From Pandoraea anapnoica (lineage in GTDB: Bacteria; Pseudomonadota; Gammaproteobacteria; Burkholderiales; Burkholderiaceae): a stretch of DNA of 64,000 nucleotides. The position numbers and the translations under genes are program-made. Below, piece after piece: positions 9,219 through 17,577 of this stretch (position 1 is the first letter of the stretch; every line of letters begins with the position of its first letter). Location of the stretch: assembly GCF_902459765.1 (NCBI RefSeq), contig NZ_CABPSP010000007.1, forward strand, positions 214,467 to 278,466. The letters run 5' to 3'. The notes beneath the pieces were generated by a model that was given only the letters and a program-made list of their open reading frames with translations, did not search any database and was not told the origin of the DNA.

Positions 9219-9382
9219 GATGTCGGGTTCGGCAGAATCGGAAAGTCGCCATTTTACCGGTATCCCGGGCGCGGAGCGCGTCTTTTTCTACGCTCTGCGT
9301 ACTCCTGTTTTGCGTAGGTGCGGAGGGCGGATGAGCGCGATGCGCACTGACGCGAAGCGGACCCGTGCGACAGGCGGGTGGA

Positions 9383-10171
9383 CTATTGACCCGGTGACTG
9401 ACCGGCCGCGTCAAGCATGGCCTCGGGCATGTCTTGCCATTGGCCGTCGAGCAGGCCTTGCAGCGGGCGGAAATTGGCCTTGTAGACCATTTTGCGGCTC
9501 TGCTGAATCCAGTAGCCGAGGTAGACGTGAGGCAGTCCGAGCGCGCGTGCCTGTTCGATCTGCCACAGGATGTTGTACGTGCCGAAGGACGCCCCTTCGA
9601 CATCCGGATCGAAGAACGTGTAGACCGACGACAAGCCGTCGCTCAGGATGTCGACCATGCTGATCATGCGCAGCGTGCCTGCCCCCTGATGGCCCGGCGG
9701 CTCGCGAAATTCCACCAGACGCGAGTTCACGCGGCTTTGCAGCAGGAACTGCTCGTACTGCTCGCGGCTGTCGTGATCCATGCCGCCGCCGGCGTGGCGT
9801 CGCGACTGGTAGCGCATGTAGAGCTGGTAGTGCTCTTCGGTGTAGTGCAGTCCGGAAACGTTGACGGCAAGTGCCGCGTGGCGCTTCCAGATACGACGTT
9901 GCGTGCGGTTGGGGACGAAGCGGGCGATCGGCACACGCACCGGAACGCAGGCGCGGCAGCCGTCGCAGTACGGGCGGTATGTGAACACGCCGCTGCGACG
10001 AAAGCCGGAGCGCACGAGTTCGCTATAGACGTCCGAATTGATCAGATGGCTGGGGGTGGCGACCTGCGAGCGTGCGGTGTGATTGTCGAGATAGCTGCAG
10101 GGGTACGGCGCTGTTGCGTAGAACTGAAGGGCGGACAGCGGGGAGAGCGGCAGTTCGTTCGGATGGGTCAC
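9383..10171 (-). CDS. bpt: Aspartate/glutamate leucyltransferase (N-end rule)
   Basis: 262 residues. Transfers Leu from Leu-tRNA to proteins with N-terminal Asp or Glu, marking them for ClpS/ClpAP degradation. Residues about 20-80 hold the ATE N-terminal domain with PCSYL and the cysteine cluster [14 protein letters not shown]. The GNAT-like transferase half includes [20 protein letters not shown] and [26 protein letters not shown]. Its ATG overlaps the aat stop by four bases (ATGA), which indicates translational coupling of the two N-degron tagging enzymes. Confidence 0.93.
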   Translation of the reverse strand: MTHPNELPLSPLSALQFYATAPYPCSYLDNHTARSQVATPSHLINSDVYSELVRSGFRRSGVFTYRPYCDGCRACVPVRVPIARFVPNRTQRRIWKRHAALAVNVSGLHYTEEHYQLYMRYQSRRHAGGGMDHDSREQYEQFLLQSRVNSRLVEFREPPGHQGAGTLRMISMVDILSDGLSSVYTFFDPDVEGASFGTYNILWQIEQARALGLPHVYLGYWIQQSRKMVYKANFRPLQGLLDGQWQDMPEAMLDAAGQSPGQ

Positions 10172-10932
10172 TGCGAAACCTCGTGAGCCTTGTCTGCTGC
10201 GTTACCGTAGGCCAGTGCGCTGAGCATCTGTTTGTCCAGACGCCAGACCGGCGCGGGGGCCACGACCGCCTTTTGCACATGCGCCAGAAAGGCCTGGCGG
10301 GGGATTTCGCTGCCGCCAAGTGACGCCAAGTGCGCGGTACTTTGCTGGCAGTCTATCACCTCTATTGCGTGTGTGCGTGCAAACGAGACGAGCGCGGCCA
10401 GCGCGATTTTCGAGGCGTCGGTGCGTTTGGCAAACATCGATTCGCCGTAGAACATGCGCCCGAGCGCGACACCATACAGGCCGCCGACGCGCTCTCCTTC
10501 GTAGTACGTCTCCACGCTGTGCGCGAGTCCTGCGTCGTGCAGCGCGCGGTAGGCGTTGACGATGGCGGGTGTGATCCACGTGCCGTCTTGACCGCGACGC
10601 GGCGCTTGGGCGCACTCCTGCATGACGGCGGGGAAGTCGACGTCGAGGCGAATTTCCCAGGCATCGTCGCGCAGCACGCGGCGCAGCAATTTGCGGAAGT
10701 TGTGACTTATGACGAAGTGCTCGGGCCGCAGCACCATGCGCGGATCGGGGCTCCACCAGAGTACCGGCTGGCCTTGCGAGTACCACGGGAAGATGCCTTG
10801 CCGATACGCGGCAAGCAGGCGTTGCGGTGAGAGGTCGAGCCCGGCCGCGAGCAATCCCGGCGCGTCGCTCGATGCGTCGAGCGCTTCGTCTACAGAAGGG
10901 AAGGGATCGTTTGCTTCGAGCCAGACGACCAT
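10168..10932 (-). CDS. aat: Leucyl/phenylalanyl-tRNA--protein transferase
   Basis: 254 residues. Adds Leu or Phe from tRNA to proteins with N-terminal Arg or Lys. Family signatures are the [21 protein letters not shown] block (about 48-70), the [29 protein letters not shown] block and [13 protein letters not shown]. It is the first gene of the aat-bpt pair, overlapping it by four bases. Confidence 0.95.
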   Translation of the reverse strand: MVVWLEANDPFPSVDEALDASSDAPGLLAAGLDLSPQRLLAAYRQGIFPWYSQGQPVLWWSPDPRMVLRPEHFVISHNFRKLLRRVLRDDAWEIRLDVDFPAVMQECAQAPRRGQDGTWITPAIVNAYRALHDAGLAHSVETYYEGERVGGLYGVALGRMFYGESMFAKRTDASKIALAALVSFARTHAIEVIDCQQSTAHLASLGGSEIPRQAFLAHVQKAVVAPAPVWRLDKQMLSALAYGNAADKAHEVSQ

Positions 10933-10997
10933 GACGACGTCAACCTTGCAGGGTTTTCGTCGACATCACAGGGCAGGCGCAGATGTCGACGGTGCGT

Positions 10998-11630
10998 TCA
11001 GACACGCAGCATCGGCGTGAGGATGTCCTCGGTGTGCGCCGTGTGCACGGGCAGCGAGGGGACCGGTGCGCCCGGGACGGCGGCATCTGCCGAAGCTTCG
11101 ACGTGCACACCGAAGGCACCCGCGCGGCGGTCTTCGAAGAAGAAGCGCAGCGTCTTGGCGACGGTCGGGAACGCGATGTCGTCCCACGGGATTTCGTCTT
11201 CCGAGAATAGGGCGACTTCCAGGCTCTCTTCACCGGCGGCAAACTGCGGCTCGCGCATCTGGGCCAGATAGAAGATGTGCACCTGATTAACGTGCGGCAC
11301 GTTGAGCAGCGAGAACAGCGCACCGACTTCGACGACGGCGCCGGCTTCTTCCAGCGTCTCGCGCGCGGCGGCTTGCGACGTAGTCTCTCCGATTTCCATG
11401 AAGCCAGCGGGTAGCGTCCAGTATCCGAGTCGCGGCTCGATGGCGCGCTTGCACAGCAACACCTGGTCGCCCCACACAGGCACTGTGCCGAGCACGTTGC
11501 GCGGGTTCTGATAGTGGATGGTGCCGCAATGGGTGCAGACATGCCGCTCGCGGTTGTCACCGGGCGGAATGCGCAACTCGACCGTATGGCCGCAGGCGGA
11601 ACAGAATTGGATGGGAGGACGTCGGTTCAT
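10998..11630 (-). CDS. Nudix hydrolase with N-terminal zinc ribbon
   Basis: 210 residues from the ATG at 11630. The N-terminus has CSACGH and CTHCGT, a four-cysteine zinc ribbon as in NADH pyrophosphatase-like Nudix proteins. The Nudix box (G, five residues, E, seven residues, RETLEEAGA) is complete. The substrate may be a dinucleotide such as NAD(H) or ADP-ribose, but this cannot be decided here. The frame stays open upstream to 11798, through the region before the tRNA promoter, but the zinc ribbon fixes the shorter start. Confidence 0.85.
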   Translation of the reverse strand: MNRRPPIQFCSACGHTVELRIPPGDNRERHVCTHCGTIHYQNPRNVLGTVPVWGDQVLLCKRAIEPRLGYWTLPAGFMEIGETTSQAAARETLEEAGAVVEVGALFSLLNVPHVNQVHIFYLAQMREPQFAAGEESLEVALFSEDEIPWDDIAFPTVAKTLRFFFEDRRAGAFGVHVEASADAAVPGAPVPSLPVHTAHTEDILTPMLRV

Positions 11631-11781
11631 GGTTGCTGCGAGTGTATCACCGGCGACGCGCGCTGTGCGGCGACGCATACTGGGTGCCGGGATAACCCCG
11701 GTATTGACGATGTACGGCGGTTTGCGAAGATGTGCGCGGCATGTGCGAACGCATCGCAGGAAAAATATTCGGCGCGCCATG

Positions 11782-11810
11782 TTGCACTGCGATGGCAATT
11801 GTCATATAAT
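11782..11810 (+). promoter_or_regulatory. Sigma-70 promoter of tRNA-fMet
   Basis: TTGCAC and TATAAT are separated by exactly 17 bases, and the mature tRNA begins 14 bases after the -10 box. Confidence 0.8.
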
Positions 11811-11823
11811 CTAATTCTTCAGA

Positions 11824-11900
11824 CGCGGGGTGGAGCAGTCTGGCAGCTCGTCGGGCTCATAACCCGAAGGTCACAGGTTCAAATCCTGTCCCCGCAACCA
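11824..11900 (+). tRNA. Initiator tRNA-fMet (CAT)
   Basis: 77 bases including an encoded CCA. The cloverleaf has anticodon CAT in the GGGCTCATAACCC arm. The first base C is unpaired against A at the acceptor end, and three G-C pairs close the anticodon stem; both are marks of an initiator tRNA. The T arm is AGGTTCAAATCCT. Confidence 0.96.
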
Positions 11901-11906
11901 AATTCG

Positions 11907-11938
11907 AAAGCCTGATTTCCACAAGAAATCAGGCTTTT
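11907..11938 (+). terminator. Terminator of tRNA-fMet
   Basis: The inverted repeat AAAGCCTGATTTC / GAAATCAGGCTTT, followed by a T-run, starts seven bases after the CCA end. Confidence 0.9.
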
Positions 11939-12057
11939 TGCGTTTCGGCTTCTGCTTTGCTCGATGTTCACGATTGGTCTCGCGATTGCGCTAGGGATCG
12001 TTGGCAAAGCGGCGCAGGTCGAACGGTCACGCTAACGAAATCCAATCACGGGTCTCT

Positions 12058-12552
12058 ATGTCTGGCATCTTCACTCCCGATGAAAACGAATTCGACGCTA
12101 TCACCGAACTCTGGGAGGCGTCTGTGCGTGCCACGCACGATTTCCTACGCGACGAGGATATTGCGTGGTTGCGTCCGCGAATTCGCAACGAGTATCTGGG
12201 CGCGGTGACGTTGCGTGTGTTCCGCGATGACGGTGGCGTCATTCGCGGCTTTCTTGGCGTGTCGCCGGGCAATGTGGAGATGCTGTTCGTCGCCCCCGAG
12301 GCACGTCGGCAGGGGATCGGCGCGACGTTACTCGCGTATGCGGTGCGTGAGTTGGACTGTGTCGGTGTCGACGTCAACGAACAGAATCCGCAGGCGCTGG
12401 CGTTCTATCGTCGCGAGGGTTTCGAGGTGATGGGACGTTCCGAACTCGATGGTCAGGGGCGTCCGTTCCCGATCCTGCATATGCGGCTAGCAACGGCAAA
12501 ACCCGTTGCGTCGACTTCAGCTACTGCGACGCCGGCAGCAGGCGCTGTTTAA
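12058..12552 (+). CDS. GNAT-family N-acetyltransferase (YjaB-like)
   Basis: 164 residues. Acetyl-CoA-binding motif A is VAPEARRQGIGATLLAYAV, followed by the NEQNPQALAFYRREGFE motif B. The N-terminus (ITELWEASVRATHDFL) resembles the YjaB branch of small GNAT enzymes. The substrate is unknown. The frame opens at a TTG at 12001, but the ATG at 12058 gives the normal domain start. Its last 32 bases overlap the 3' end of the converging exporter gene. Confidence 0.8.
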   Translation: MSGIFTPDENEFDAITELWEASVRATHDFLRDEDIAWLRPRIRNEYLGAVTLRVFRDDGGVIRGFLGVSPGNVEMLFVAPEARRQGIGATLLAYAVRELDCVGVDVNEQNPQALAFYRREGFEVMGRSELDGQGRPFPILHMRLATAKPVASTSATATPAAGAV

Positions 12553-13405
12553 TCTTCGCGCCGAAGACGTTCACCACGAGACCCGTCATGACGAGCACGG
12601 CACCGGCGATTTGCGGAGTCGTCAATTGTTCGTCCAGCAACAATGCTGCCGACGCCAGTCCGATGATCGGCACCAGCAGCGAGAACGGTGCGACCTGGCT
12701 GGCGGGGTAGCGCGTCATGAGACGCCCCCAAAGCGAGTAGCCGACGAGTGTGGCGATGAAGGCGAGGTAGGCGATTGCGAAGATAGACGACGCCGAGATG
12801 TGCTCGAGAGATTGCGTGATCTGCTGCGGACCTTCGAACCAGTATGAGAGTAGGACGAACGGAATCGGCGGAATCAGGCTTGCCCACACGACGAGTCCGA
12901 CGAGATCGACCTTGCCGATTTTCTTCGTGACGATGTTGCCGGTGGCCCAACTGAGCGAGGCGCACAATGTCAGCACGAAGCCGATGAGCGTCATGGCGCC
13001 GCCGCCCTGCATGCCGATGACGGCGAGCCCCGCCGCAGCAATCAACAGGCCGATGACGTTTTGCGCGCGAAAGCGTTCGCCGAGGCACATTGCCGCGAGG
13101 CCGAGCGTGAAGAAGGCCTGCGCCTGCAGCACGAGCGACGCGAGTCCGGCGGGCATGCCGACGTACATCGCAGTAAACAGGAGGGCGAACTGGCCGAACG
13201 AGATGGTGGCTCCGTAGGCGACCAGCCATCCGAGCGGCACTTGCGGGCGTTTGACGAAGAAGATCGCGGGGAACGCGGCAAGCAAAAATCGGAGTGCGCC
13301 CAGCAGCATGGGCGGAACGCCATGCAGGCCGACTTTGATGACGACGAAGTTCACGCCCCAGGCGAGTACGACGATCAGTGCCTGCAAGAGGTCCTTCGGT
13401 GCCAT
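12521..13405 (-). CDS. EamA/DMT-family transporter
   Basis: 294 residues with about ten transmembrane helices in two EamA repeats. The repeats can be seen in the AWGVNFVVIKVGLHGVPPMLLGALRF opening and the paralogous second-half block ASLSWATGNIVTKKIG. The family exports amino-acid metabolites such as O-acetylserine or cysteine; the substrate here is unknown. Before the island inserted, this gene was probably divergent from dusA, whose old start lies at 13530. Confidence 0.87.
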   Translation of the reverse strand: MAPKDLLQALIVVLAWGVNFVVIKVGLHGVPPMLLGALRFLLAAFPAIFFVKRPQVPLGWLVAYGATISFGQFALLFTAMYVGMPAGLASLVLQAQAFFTLGLAAMCLGERFRAQNVIGLLIAAAGLAVIGMQGGGAMTLIGFVLTLCASLSWATGNIVTKKIGKVDLVGLVVWASLIPPIPFVLLSYWFEGPQQITQSLEHISASSIFAIAYLAFIATLVGYSLWGRLMTRYPASQVAPFSLLVPIIGLASAALLLDEQLTTPQIAGAVLVMTGLVVNVFGAKIKQRLLPASQ

Positions 13406-13529
13406 GTTGGCGTCTCCTGTTGCCGAATAGTTAATTTGTTATCGACGGAAGGCGAAAGTGTACTCCCGGTGCGTCGGCCTGTCGTGCGGGAAAACCTGTC
13501 GGAAGGCTTGCTGGCCGGAGGACGTACGT

Positions 13530-13649
13530 ATGCCCCCTAGGCGCCTCTGGCCCCGGCGGCCGATGATGGATTGGACGGTTTGGAGGCGTGAGAGGCCCGT
13601 CGTTTGGACGATTGAGGGCAGGGCGGCGGTCGATGTAGCACGGATGTAG
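13530..13649 (+). pseudogene. Original 5' end of dusA, cut off by island integration
   Basis: A GGAGG at 13517-13521 stands eight bases before an ATG at 13530. The frame encodes MPPRRLWPRRPMMDWT and then diverges after the 19-bp repeat, stopping at 13649. The RR..RPMMDWT part parallels FRRVSVAPMMDWT of intact dusA at 22943. I infer that this was the native dusA start and that integration joined it to island DNA, leaving a 39-codon remnant. Confidence 0.7.
13560..13578 (+). repeat. attL core repeat of the dusA island
   Basis: CCGATGATGGATTGGACGG, identical over 19 bases to 22976-22994 inside dusA. It marks the left junction of the integrated island. Confidence 0.85.
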
Positions 13650-13652
13650 CAC
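13634..13652 (-). promoter_or_regulatory. Putative integrase arm-binding sites, left end
   Basis: TGTAGCAC occurs twice (13634-13641 and 13645-13652). The same octamer in inverted orientation, GTGCTACA, occurs twice near the right end (22813, 22833). Placement inside both island ends fits arm-type sites for the tyrosine integrase. Confidence 0.55.
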
Positions 13653-13777
13653 TTCTTTGTGCGGTTTGCCGTGCGTCGATCAACCTCAAAATGCGCCCCA
13701 AGGGTTTGATTTGCATCGCCCCCTCGGGGCAGAGCTTACGCGTCGAGCTTCAAGCTATTCCGGTTGACCTGCTCGAC

Positions 13778-14038
13778 TCAGTGGCAGAGTTGCTGGCACT
13801 CCTTCACAGCCGCTGCCCGGCGGTCGTCGATATACTTCGCAAGATCCTCCACATGCACTCCCTTCGCGCTTTTCTGAGAGCCTTCCATGCGAACTAGCGG
13901 AAGCGCGATGTCGCCTGCGCCAATCTTTCGAGTCAGCTTCTCGGCGCTCAGGTGAGAGAAGTAGTCACGGCACACGAGGTCGATAGGGACTACCGCGACG
14001 GCACCGTACTGGGCCATAAGAAGAAAAGTGGTGTTCAT
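13778..14038 (-). CDS. Pyocin activator PrtN-family protein
   Basis: 86 residues. The sequence NTTFLLMAQYGAVAVVPIDL, then CRDYFSHLSAEKLTRKIGAGDI.LPLVRMEGSQKSAKGVHVEDLA, is characteristic of PrtN-like activators. In Pseudomonas, PrtN switches on pyocin genes when RecA inactivates PrtR. A strong GAGGAGGT stands before the ATG, and the gene lies 11 bases after the rep stop, so rep and prtN are co-transcribed. No pyocin genes are present in the island, so its target may be island genes or phage elsewhere (inference). Confidence 0.8.
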   Translation of the reverse strand: MNTTFLLMAQYGAVAVVPIDLVCRDYFSHLSAEKLTRKIGAGDIALPLVRMEGSQKSAKGVHVEDLAKYIDDRRAAAVKECQQLCH

Positions 14039-14049
14039 CGGCTACCTCC

Positions 14050-14850
14050 TCACGCTTTGCCGGAATCGGTTGGCCGCTCTTTTGTCGCCATCCAAAAGTA
14101 GCCGTTGTCCTGACTCCAATACCACGCGTGGTCCTCAAGCGTCGCACCGGTCTCTAGTGCCGAGTCGTAGGCAGCGACGATGGCCTCAGCGGCGCAATCC
14201 GCGAGGAAGTGCTTGACGGTCTCCGATTCAGGAATCGTGATCCCGCGACTCGCCCAATATCGCTTCTCGTTCAACTGATGCTCGTCAAAGTTCTTGACGA
14301 TGTATTTGCCGATGTAGGACGCGATCTTGTGACGCAGACCCACTTCGCGATTCGGATTGCGAACGTCGACGTTGCCGTTGTCTTCACCGACGACGCGCAG
14401 CCACAGCGTCCGCAGCACTCGGTAGTTCTGTCGCCCCTTAACGGCGATGTGAAGGTGCCACGCGCCGCGCTTTTGACGCTCTGCCACCGCGACGTACTGG
14501 AAGTTCTGAACCCGGCCTAGGAGGCGTCTCAGCGCGTCGAAATCGCGCTTGAGTCGTTCCTTGTCCAGCATGTTCTCGCGATACGTCAGGGTGATCATCC
14601 TGTCTGCACCAATGGCTTTGCAGCGCAAGCGAACTTGCTGTTTCGCGCGCTTGGCGGCCATCAACTTGTTCTCCTCCGTGGTCTGCGACTCACCGCGTTT
14701 TGCGCGCGGCATGAGGTGAAGCGCTTGCGCCTTCAGGTAGCGGTCGAATCGAACCGCAGTCGCCTCAACTTGACCGTCCTCGAACACACGTCGACGGACG
14801 ATCCATTCGCGACGGAAGGGGGAGTAGTTCATTACGTTCGTGTCATTCAT
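14050..14850 (-). CDS. Rolling-circle replication initiator (HUH endonuclease)
   Basis: About 266 residues. Three rolling-circle Rep motifs are visible in order: MITLTY (motif 1), WHLHIAVKG (motif 2, metal-binding HxH) and ASYIGKYIVK (motif 3, catalytic Tyr and Lys). Such proteins nick the double-stranded origin of filamentous phages and small plasmids. The ATG at 14850 has GAGG seven bases upstream; an in-frame TTG at 14862 is less likely. The hairpin-rich DNA directly upstream (14970-15030) is a candidate origin. Finding it in an integrase-type island without filamentous-phage coat genes is unusual. Confidence 0.78.
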   Translation of the reverse strand: MNDTNVMNYSPFRREWIVRRRVFEDGQVEATAVRFDRYLKAQALHLMPRAKRGESQTTEENKLMAAKRAKQQVRLRCKAIGADRMITLTYRENMLDKERLKRDFDALRRLLGRVQNFQYVAVAERQKRGAWHLHIAVKGRQNYRVLRTLWLRVVGEDNGNVDVRNPNREVGLRHKIASYIGKYIVKNFDEHQLNEKRYWASRGITIPESETVKHFLADCAAEAIVAAYDSALETGATLEDHAWYWSQDNGYFWMATKERPTDSGKA

Positions 14851-14862
14851 CGCTTGCCTCAA

Positions 14863-15775
14863 TCACGTTGATCAGGGGTCCCCTTGCGCGGATGGCTTGG
14901 GGAGTAAGTGTTCCTGTCGTGCCTTGTCTGGCGAGCGTTTCCGAGGACTTATCGTTAAATGCTAGTGATACAAGTCTACGGGCGCACTTCGTGCGCCCGC
15001 CGTCCTCGACCCTGCGGGCGGCGGGCGCTCGCAGTGCTTCCTAGCTGTTGTCCGTAACCCTTCACGAACACGGCGGGCGATAGCGCGCCGTGGACGACCG
15101 AAAGGTTTGGCATGAAGGCCAGAATGCAAAGGTATGAGGTGACGGCGGACGCAGGAGGTAATACCCGCTGCTCGGTCACGCAAGCCGCGCTGAGCCGCGC
15201 GACAACCGCCCGGACTCCGCAAGGCACGCATACGCAACCCTCTCTCCGGGTACGGCGCTGACACTCCCGACGCTAGACGTCCTGAAAGACGACCGGCTTA
15301 CGGAAGTACAAACGTCAACGAACGAACCAACGGCTCAGGTTGGGTTACGACGGTCTTACCTGCTGGGTGAGAAAGGGAATTTTTCGGATGATGGCCGCAG
15401 TACGACGATGGACACTGCCCGCGATGGGATCTTGGCCAAGCTCTCGTATAAATGCCCCAGCAAACGCCCTTGAGCGCGAATTGACTTCCAGCATCTGTAG
15501 CCGGAAGGGGTGATGCCATGTACTGAACACAATCGGGAGCCACGTATGGAAGCGTGGCGCGAATGTGGGGCTATTAAAGCAGCGCGCGAACGCACCGTAT
15601 ATGGGGAATTTCCGATTGAAGCGACGGGGAGGGGACTGATGGCGTGCATGGCGAAAGGTTTGGCGTGAAATTGAAACAGCGAGCGTGCATGAGGAGGACG
15701 CGATGCTGTAGAGACAGCCGAAACATGCGGGGGGCCATGCCGTTGGCAGAGTTGTGTGAGCTGCGGGGCCGACGA
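14863..15775. other. Non-coding or weakly coding island region, possible replication origin
   Basis: No convincing gene. GGGCGCAC-TTC-GTGCGCCC (14980-14998) is a perfect hairpin. It is followed at once by a second GC-rich inverted repeat (GCCCGCCG ... CGGCGGGC, to about 15027). Two minus-strand frames (14976-15227 and 15345-15530) are open but have unconvincing composition. The hairpins beside the HUH rep gene could be its nicking origin. Confidence 0.4.
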
Positions 15776-15997
15776 TTATGCGTCGAGAAAGTCAGCCTTC
15801 AGCTTGTGGCATTCACAAACGAGTTCGACTGTCATTTCCCCAAGCTCTTCGAAGATTGCGAGCAGGAATCGGTGGGGTATTTCGTTGCCGGTGTCCGTGG
15901 TCGTGCACGTCGTGAGGGCAAGGATGCGTTCGGAGAGCGTGTTGAGTTTGTCGACGGAAGCGTGGACTAAGGAAGCTGCGGGGAGATGAAGCGTCAT
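15776..15997 (-). CDS. Small hypothetical protein of the dusA island
   Basis: 73 residues from ATG 15997, with AGAGGTG seven bases upstream (a GTG at 16006 is the alternative). The composition is protein-like: a hydrophobic N-terminal half with HASVDKLNTLSERIL and a helical C-terminal half, IFEELGEMTVELVCECHKLKADFLDA. No signal peptide or recognised motif. Orientation matches rep and prtN. Function unknown; it is probably a small regulatory or accessory protein. Confidence 0.5.
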   Translation of the reverse strand: MTLHLPAASLVHASVDKLNTLSERILALTTCTTTDTGNEIPHRFLLAIFEELGEMTVELVCECHKLKADFLDA

Positions 15998-16398
15998 GCG
16001 GGGCACCTCTAACTAGCCAATCTGAGATTCCCGCCACCCGCTGCATTGCGCAGGGGTGGGCGGGCACTGGACTAGGTTTGCGAACCGCTGATGACTCGGA
16101 TTTGGCGGCACGCCCGAAGGCGTCCCAATCCAGGCCCGCCCATTGAGGCAGGAAACGCATAGGTACGCGCACACAGAAGCCGCAAGAATCGCGGCTGTGT
16201 GCCCGAGAGATCATCATTCGGGTCGCAAAACCCGGTCGCGTTTGGGGCGCGACGGGAACCAGATTACCGATCCGACTTTGAGGGCACCACGCGTTCGGAG
16301 TCGCATTCTAGGTCACTCGTTGAGATTCAGAACATTCCGATGCCTCAATAGGGATTCTCCTTGGTCGACCCGGACGTGATGAGTGCCCAGAAACGAAA

Positions 16399-16418
16399 AC
16401 GGAGCCGAAAGGCTCCGT
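16399..16418 (-). terminator. Terminator after the small membrane protein gene
   Basis: ACGGAGCC-GAAA-GGCTCCGT forms a stable tetraloop hairpin, followed on the minus strand by TTTTCGTTT. Confidence 0.7.
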
Positions 16419-16440
16419 TGACTTGTGCGCGCAGGTGACT

Positions 16441-16707
16441 TTATCCGTACCGTTTTACCAGCAGCCCGCTACCAATGAGACCAGCGATCGTGGCAATCAC
16501 CGTAGTGGTTACGCTGGGAGTCATAGTCGCTACCGCGAGGCTTACCGAAACTGTTCCCGCGAGAACAGAGGCGAGTTTTATTAACCCGCTCGAAGCCTGT
16601 GGCCGACGTTGATACGGAGTGCTGCGATGTCTGAAGCGAGTCTTTGGAATCTTGCGCGCTTTCGCTGAGCTAGCTGCAAGCTTTTTCCGTGCGGGTGTCG
16701 CGTACAT
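16441..16707 (-). CDS. Small basic membrane protein, unknown
   Basis: 88 residues from ATG 16707, which has GGAG at good spacing; an in-frame upstream ATG at 16719 is less likely. The first ~45 residues are very basic (AKARKIPKTRFRHRS). Two hydrophobic segments follow (LIKLASVLAGTVSVSLAVA and TVIATIAGLIGSGLLV), ending KRYG. It should be an inner-membrane protein with a cytoplasmic, perhaps nucleic-acid-binding, tail. It has its own terminator. Function unknown. Confidence 0.5.
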   Translation of the reverse strand: MYATPARKKLAASSAKARKIPKTRFRHRSTPYQRRPQASSGLIKLASVLAGTVSVSLAVATMTPSVTTTVIATIAGLIGSGLLVKRYG

Positions 16708-16954
16708 GATTCGCTCCATTCATTTCTTCGAGTGCTGACGACGGCTCGCATGCTAGCAGTCGATGCGGAGGTAATGGTGCCGCGATGCATGGGGTGCGCA
16801 TGCGGCAGCGGGTACGTCGAGCGATGTGTGCTGTGTTGTTTGCCTTGATGCTGGTGACGTCACCGCGTGCGTGATTTACGCTCGGCTCGAAAGAGGGCGG
16901 GAGCTATTCTCGAAAATTTGAGATCGAGCCCAAGCAAACCCGTGCCACTGTTTC

Positions 16955-17170
16955 GTATCCGAGCGGGAACAAGAATTATTGGAGCGCCCAAGTTGGGTGG
17001 TTTCGTACCTGATCGGGAACGAAATGGTAGCGTGCATAGGGTTTATCCGATTTCGTTCCCGAGCGGTAACGAAATTTGATCAAGAGCGGCCTTATTGTTA
17101 TATCGTATCCGCTCGGGTACGAAATATGAGCCAAATCGACTATCAGACTATAATGTTCCCGAACGGGAAC
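16955..17170 (+). promoter_or_regulatory. Array of five palindromic operators upstream of hipB, 50-bp period
   Basis: Five 16-bp dyads with consensus GTWCCNNNNNNGGWAC start at 16955, 17005, 17055, 17105 and 17155, exactly 50 bases apart. Each is usually flanked by TTTCG and GAAAT. The last, GTTCCCGAACGGGAAC, is a perfect palindrome and lies directly after a TATAAT (17149-17154). E. coli HipB binds similar TATCC(N8)GGATA operators before hipBA, so these are very likely HipB sites for autorepression. The strict spacing (about five helical turns) suggests cooperative binding on one face of the DNA. Confidence 0.85.
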
Positions 17171-17187
17171 GAAATGAGGTGGTGGCG

Positions 17188-17577
17188 ATGACTGACGAAC
17201 TCATCAATGGTGCGGAATCTTTGGGCCGGACGATAAGGCTCGCTAGGCTTCAGCAGGGCTTCACGCGTGACGCCTTGGCGCTGGCGACGGGCCTGTCGCC
17301 CAAGTTCATAAGCCAAGTGGAGGCAGGCAAACCGACCGCGCAGTTGGGTAAGGTGCTCCACCTCTTGAGTGAGTTGGGCGTTTCAATACGTGCCCAAATT
17401 CCAGAGCTCTATTTCGAGCCTTCGAACACTCGTATGTTGAGAGCTGCGGAACGGCTGGTCGCTAACCAATCGCCCGCTGATGTTGCGTCGAAAACGCGAA
17501 GAGCTAAAACGAACCAAGAGACTTCAGCCGCCCCCGAGACTGAGTCCTCGAAAGACGTGAAGAGGAAAGTTAAATGA
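17188..17577 (+). CDS. hipB: HipB-type antitoxin, XRE-family DNA-binding protein
   Basis: 129 residues from ATG 17188 (GAGGTGG upstream). An XRE helix-turn-helix occupies about 10-65 (LGRTIRLARLQQGFTRDALALATGLSPKFISQVEAGKPTAQLGKVLHLLSELGV). A long hydrophilic, Lys/Thr/Ser-rich C-terminal tail follows, typical of an unstructured antitoxin tail. It neutralises HipA and represses the operon through the operator array just upstream. Its stop overlaps the hipA ATG by four bases. Confidence 0.87.
   Translation: MTDELINGAESLGRTIRLARLQQGFTRDALALATGLSPKFISQVEAGKPTAQLGKVLHLLSELGVSIRAQIPELYFEPSNTRMLRAAERLVANQSPADVASKTRRAKTNQETSAAPETESSKDVKRKVK

Noticed and set aside
7212-9317. Roughly 700-codon frame opposite the binding-protein and pyrD genes
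   Set aside because: Antisense to two well-recognised genes. Its protein has no domain and has shadow-like Arg/Val/Gln content.
14962-15264. Open frames over the GC-rich hairpins of the island
   Set aside because: Several overlapping frames are open on the same stretch, as expected from GC-rich repeats. The 14976-15227 frame is the least bad but lacks a ribosome-binding site and a recognisable family.
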